This document shows positions 5,151 through 6,835 of a stretch of DNA of 6,835 bases, one piece after another. The stretch lies in NCBI GenBank assembly GCA_027037575.1, contig JALVZP010000282.1:1-6835 (forward strand). The letters are read 5' to 3'. Source of the stretch: Desulfobacterales bacterium (GTDB lineage Bacteria > Desulfobacterota > DSM-4660 > Desulfatiglandales > JALVZP01). Below the pieces are notes generated by a model, which saw only the letters and a program-made list of their open reading frames with translations, searched no databases and had not been told where the DNA came from. Position 1 is the first letter of the stretch. Each line of letters starts with the position of its first letter. Position numbers and translations under genes: made by a program.

Positions 5151-6064
5151 TATTCTTTTGGAAAAATAATCCGCCCTGAATAATCTATTTTATATCCATC
5201 AAATTTAGAGGCGATCTCTCTAAATCTTTTATCTTGAATCATACTAAGAAATCTCTGTATTTCTTTTTCAAAAAAGAACTCTTTTGGAATGAAAAGATCA
5301 TATCTTTCCCATCTTAGAGGGATAAAATTAAGACCCAGCATTGTGGCAACAGCCCTTATTCCTATTGCTGCATCAGCTCTCTTAGAAAGGACTTCTATTG
5401 CTACAGAAAGATGGGAAGGAAATTCATTCTCATATCCTTTTATGGATGAGGGATCTATACTCTTTTTTTTTAACTCATGATCCAAAAGCAGCCTTGTTCC
5501 TGTCCCTTTTGGTCTGTTTGCAATAGTTATATCTTTTCTTGTAAAAGATGTTACATCCTTTATTCTCTTTGGATTTCCCTTTTGGACAATTATGCCCTGC
5601 TCTCTTAAGCAAAAATTTATAACAGCAGGCATATCATCTTCTAAGTATTTTTCTATATAGGCAAAATTATATTCATCTTCACTTTCATGCATGAGATGGG
5701 AAGATGCGATATGGCATATTCCCTTTTTTAATGCCTTAAGGCCTGAGGAACTTCCCATAGGAGAATATACAATTGGGGGAATTTTGGGAAAATTTCTATT
5801 ATATTCATTTATAATTGCCTCTAACAAAAGGTCATGACTTCCTATAATGATTATTACTGAAGAAAGAAGTGATTGGGCAGGCTTAGGTTTATTAATTGTA
5901 TGGCTTTCAAGCCATTTTTCTAAAAGGTTTCTTGGAAAAAGCCATTTTCCAGTGACTCTACATGCAGGAAGTCCTTTTTCATTTATTAGCTGATATACCA
6001 TCTTCTCATTTATATCCAAAAATTCAGCAACCTCTTTTGTAGTAAGATATTCTTTCTTTTTCAT
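5150..6064 (-). CDS. HTH (excisionase-type) plus PBP-like domain regulator, probable oxyanion sensor
   Basis: This 304-residue cytoplasmic protein has two parts. Residues 5-53 form an excisionase/MerR-like helix-turn-helix (YLTTKEVAEFLDINEKMVYQLI, then a GLPACRVTGKWLFPRNLLEKWL wing). After a short Pro-rich linker, residues 69-290 form a PBP-like domain (PF12727 type) with probable ligand loops GSSSG (104-108) and RPKGTGTR (184-191). That domain is also found fused to MoeA and in molybdate-linked regulators. There is no signal peptide, so it senses ligand inside the cell rather than delivering it to the transporter. It is the first gene of the operon and its stop overlaps the permease ATG by one base, so it very likely controls molybdate/tungstate uptake according to intracellular oxyanion. 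The frame is open further upstream, but the ATG at 6064 has GGAG five nt before it and begins the domain. The longer start, at 6121, falls in a likely promoter. The ligand is inferred. Confidence 0.8.
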   Translation of the reverse strand: MKKKEYLTTKEVAEFLDINEKMVYQLINEKGLPACRVTGKWLFPRNLLEKWLESHTINKPKPAQSLLSSVIIIIGSHDLLLEAIINEYNRNFPKIPPIVYSPMGSSSGLKALKKGICHIASSHLMHESEDEYNFAYIEKYLEDDMPAVINFCLREQGIIVQKGNPKRIKDVTSFTRKDITIANRPKGTGTRLLLDHELKKKSIDPSSIKGYENEFPSHLSVAIEVLSKRADAAIGIRAVATMLGLNFIPLRWERYDLFIPKEFFFEKEIQRFLSMIQDKRFREIASKFDGYKIDYSGRIIFPKE

Positions 6065-6069
6065 TTTAT

Positions 6070-6073
6070 CTCC
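6070..6073 (-). promoter_or_regulatory. Ribosome binding site that decides the HTH-PBP start
   Basis: The minus strand has GGAG followed by ATAAA and the ATG at 6064. The longer reading at 6121 has no such site and would add a spurious hydrophobic N-terminus. Confidence 0.65.
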
Positions 6074-6092
6074 AAAAAGGTAATTTTTTAGA

Positions 6093-6121
6093 AAAGTAAA
6101 AAACAAAATTACAAATGTCAA
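6093..6121 (-). promoter_or_regulatory. Possible promoter of the oxyanion transport operon
   Basis: A perfect TTGACA (6116-6121, minus strand) is followed after 17 bp by TACTTT (6093-6098), a poor -10. A weak -10 would suit an activator-dependent or tightly controlled operon. Between and around these elements GTAA and TTAC are inversely placed, a possible but very weak operator for the HTH-PBP protein. No ModE-type box is recognised. Confidence 0.4.
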
Positions 6122-6141
6122 CTAAAAATACCAACAAAGGA

Positions 6142-6835
6142 TTAACAATAAAGAATGGAATAGAGAAGTATGGTAGCGTAGCTCCCTGAGGGAAGAAAGA
6201 ATTTAAATCTAATAATGTCCTTTTTTTCTCCTATGATCTGGAGCCTTTCAGGAAAGACTATTATTCTTCTCTTACCAGGTAAAAATACTTTTAAGGACAA
6301 TGCCTCTGCTTCTAAGAAATCTTTTATATTTTCTATTTCAAGCTGTTTTATCTCTTCATTTAAAACAGAAAAAAATATCTTCTTTATCTCCTCTGGAATA
6401 TCTTCATAAAATATATTTGAGCTTACAAATGGTAGCTCAAAATAAAGGTAAGGTTTTAAAGATATTTCCCTTTCTTTATAGAATGTTATCTTTCTTCCTT
6501 TAACAAAAGGCACCTGAAATGAGCTTTTACAAAATTTCTTTATTATTCTGGACAGAACCTCATTCCAGATAAGAGCTTGATAGGCAAAAAAGAATATGAG
6601 TTTTACCTTTTTTGGTAATGCCCTTAATGCCTTTTCTGGATCTCTTTTTTTTAAATATACCTTAAGTGCAATCTGGTCTATCCTGGAGTGGACTTTCCTG
6701 GATTCACTAAGGAGAATTTCTGGGATATCCCAGTGTCTCCTGAGTCTCTCTCTTATTTCGCTGTCAGGATGATGGCAAAGATGCTCTTTTAAGGCAGATT
6801 CATAGTCTTTTTTTATAAGGTATGTTGCTATTGGC
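6142..6835 (-). CDS. truD: tRNA pseudouridine synthase TruD, C-terminal part (5' end outside window)
   Basis: The minus-strand frame stays open from the window edge to the TAA at 6142-6144, giving 230 residues of a longer protein. TruD converts U13 of tRNA-Glu and some other tRNAs to pseudouridine. Family features visible are the DPEKALRALPKKVKLIFFAFYALIWNEVLSRII helix block near the middle, the ELPFVSSN segment, and the C-terminal FFLPSGSYATILL, which closely follows the usual TruD ending. The catalytic Asp and the NYFG/QRFG-type motif lie in the missing N-terminal half, so activity cannot be judged. A GTG at 6513 is only an internal Val, not the start. It looks like a bystander to the operon downstream, separated from it by about 77 nt that hold a promoter. 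Confidence 0.78.
   Translation of the reverse strand, partial: PIATYLIKKDYESALKEHLCHHPDSEIRERLRRHWDIPEILLSESRKVHSRIDQIALKVYLKKRDPEKALRALPKKVKLIFFFAYQALIWNEVLSRIIKKFCKSSFQVPFVKGRKITFYKEREISLKPYLYFELPFVSSNIFYEDIPEEIKKIFFSVLNEEIKQLEIENIKDFLEAEALSLKVFLPGKRRIIVFPERLQIIGEKKDIIRFKFFLPSGSYATILLYSILYC

Noticed and set aside
6065..6121. Longer start of the HTH-PBP protein at 6121, giving a hydrophobic N-terminus
   Set aside because: The TTG start lies in the TTGACA promoter element and has no ribosome site. The apparent hydrophobic segment is translated promoter DNA, so the protein is not membrane-anchored.
6142..6513. A stand-alone 123-residue protein starting at GTG 6513
   Set aside because: The frame stays open without a stop to the window edge, and the upstream residues match TruD, so 6513 is internal.
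1..6835. CRISPR arrays, tRNA or rRNA genes, transposases, integrases, attachment sites
   Set aside because: No regularly spaced repeats, cloverleaf sequences, transposase motifs or long terminal inverted repeats were seen on either strand.

Overview
The window reads as chromosomal DNA of a Gram-negative, sigma-54-using bacterium. The gene families (DUF3034-like outer-membrane protein, ZraS/AtoS-like kinase, Wtp/Mod-type oxyanion transporter, HTH-PBP regulator) suggest an anaerobe of the Desulfobacterota/Nitrospirota kind, but the taxonomy is inference. Every intact gene is on the minus strand, so transcription runs from position 6835 towards 1.

Region A (about 6835-3600, very AT-rich) holds the C-terminal 230 codons of a TruD-type tRNA pseudouridine synthase, then a tight three-gene operon. 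The operon encodes a cytoplasmic excisionase-type HTH protein fused to a PBP-like oxyanion-sensing domain, a Mod/Wtp-type permease and its ABC ATPase. The first two genes overlap by 1 nt (TAATG) and the last two by about 32 nt. This looks like a self-regulated molybdate/tungstate uptake unit, but no exported binding protein is present in the window. A weak hairpin plus T-run ends the operon.

Region B (3670-2380) is a spacer with a possible decayed plus-strand reading frame, followed by a membrane histidine kinase with no response regulator beside it.

Region C (2380-1) looks like a metal-stress locus. It contains a DUF3034-like outer-membrane protein, a wrecked P1B copper ATPase gene, and a secreted protein with a Met/His-rich tail. 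The ATPase remnant keeps both ends of the gene, but the whole catalytic middle is gone. Both intact genes have a -24/-12 sigma-54 promoter at nearly the same distance from the start codon. The promoter of the Met/His-rich gene also has two tandem copies of the dyad TCGAC-N6-GTCGA about 85 and 105 bp upstream of the predicted transcription start, an arrangement expected for an NtrC/ZraR-type activator.

My inference is that a two-component/sigma-54 envelope metal-stress circuit, like ZraPSR in logic, controls the DUF3034-like and Met/His-rich proteins. It would once have included a CopA exporter, now a pseudogene. The kinase beside it is the natural candidate sensor, but its partner activator lies outside the window.
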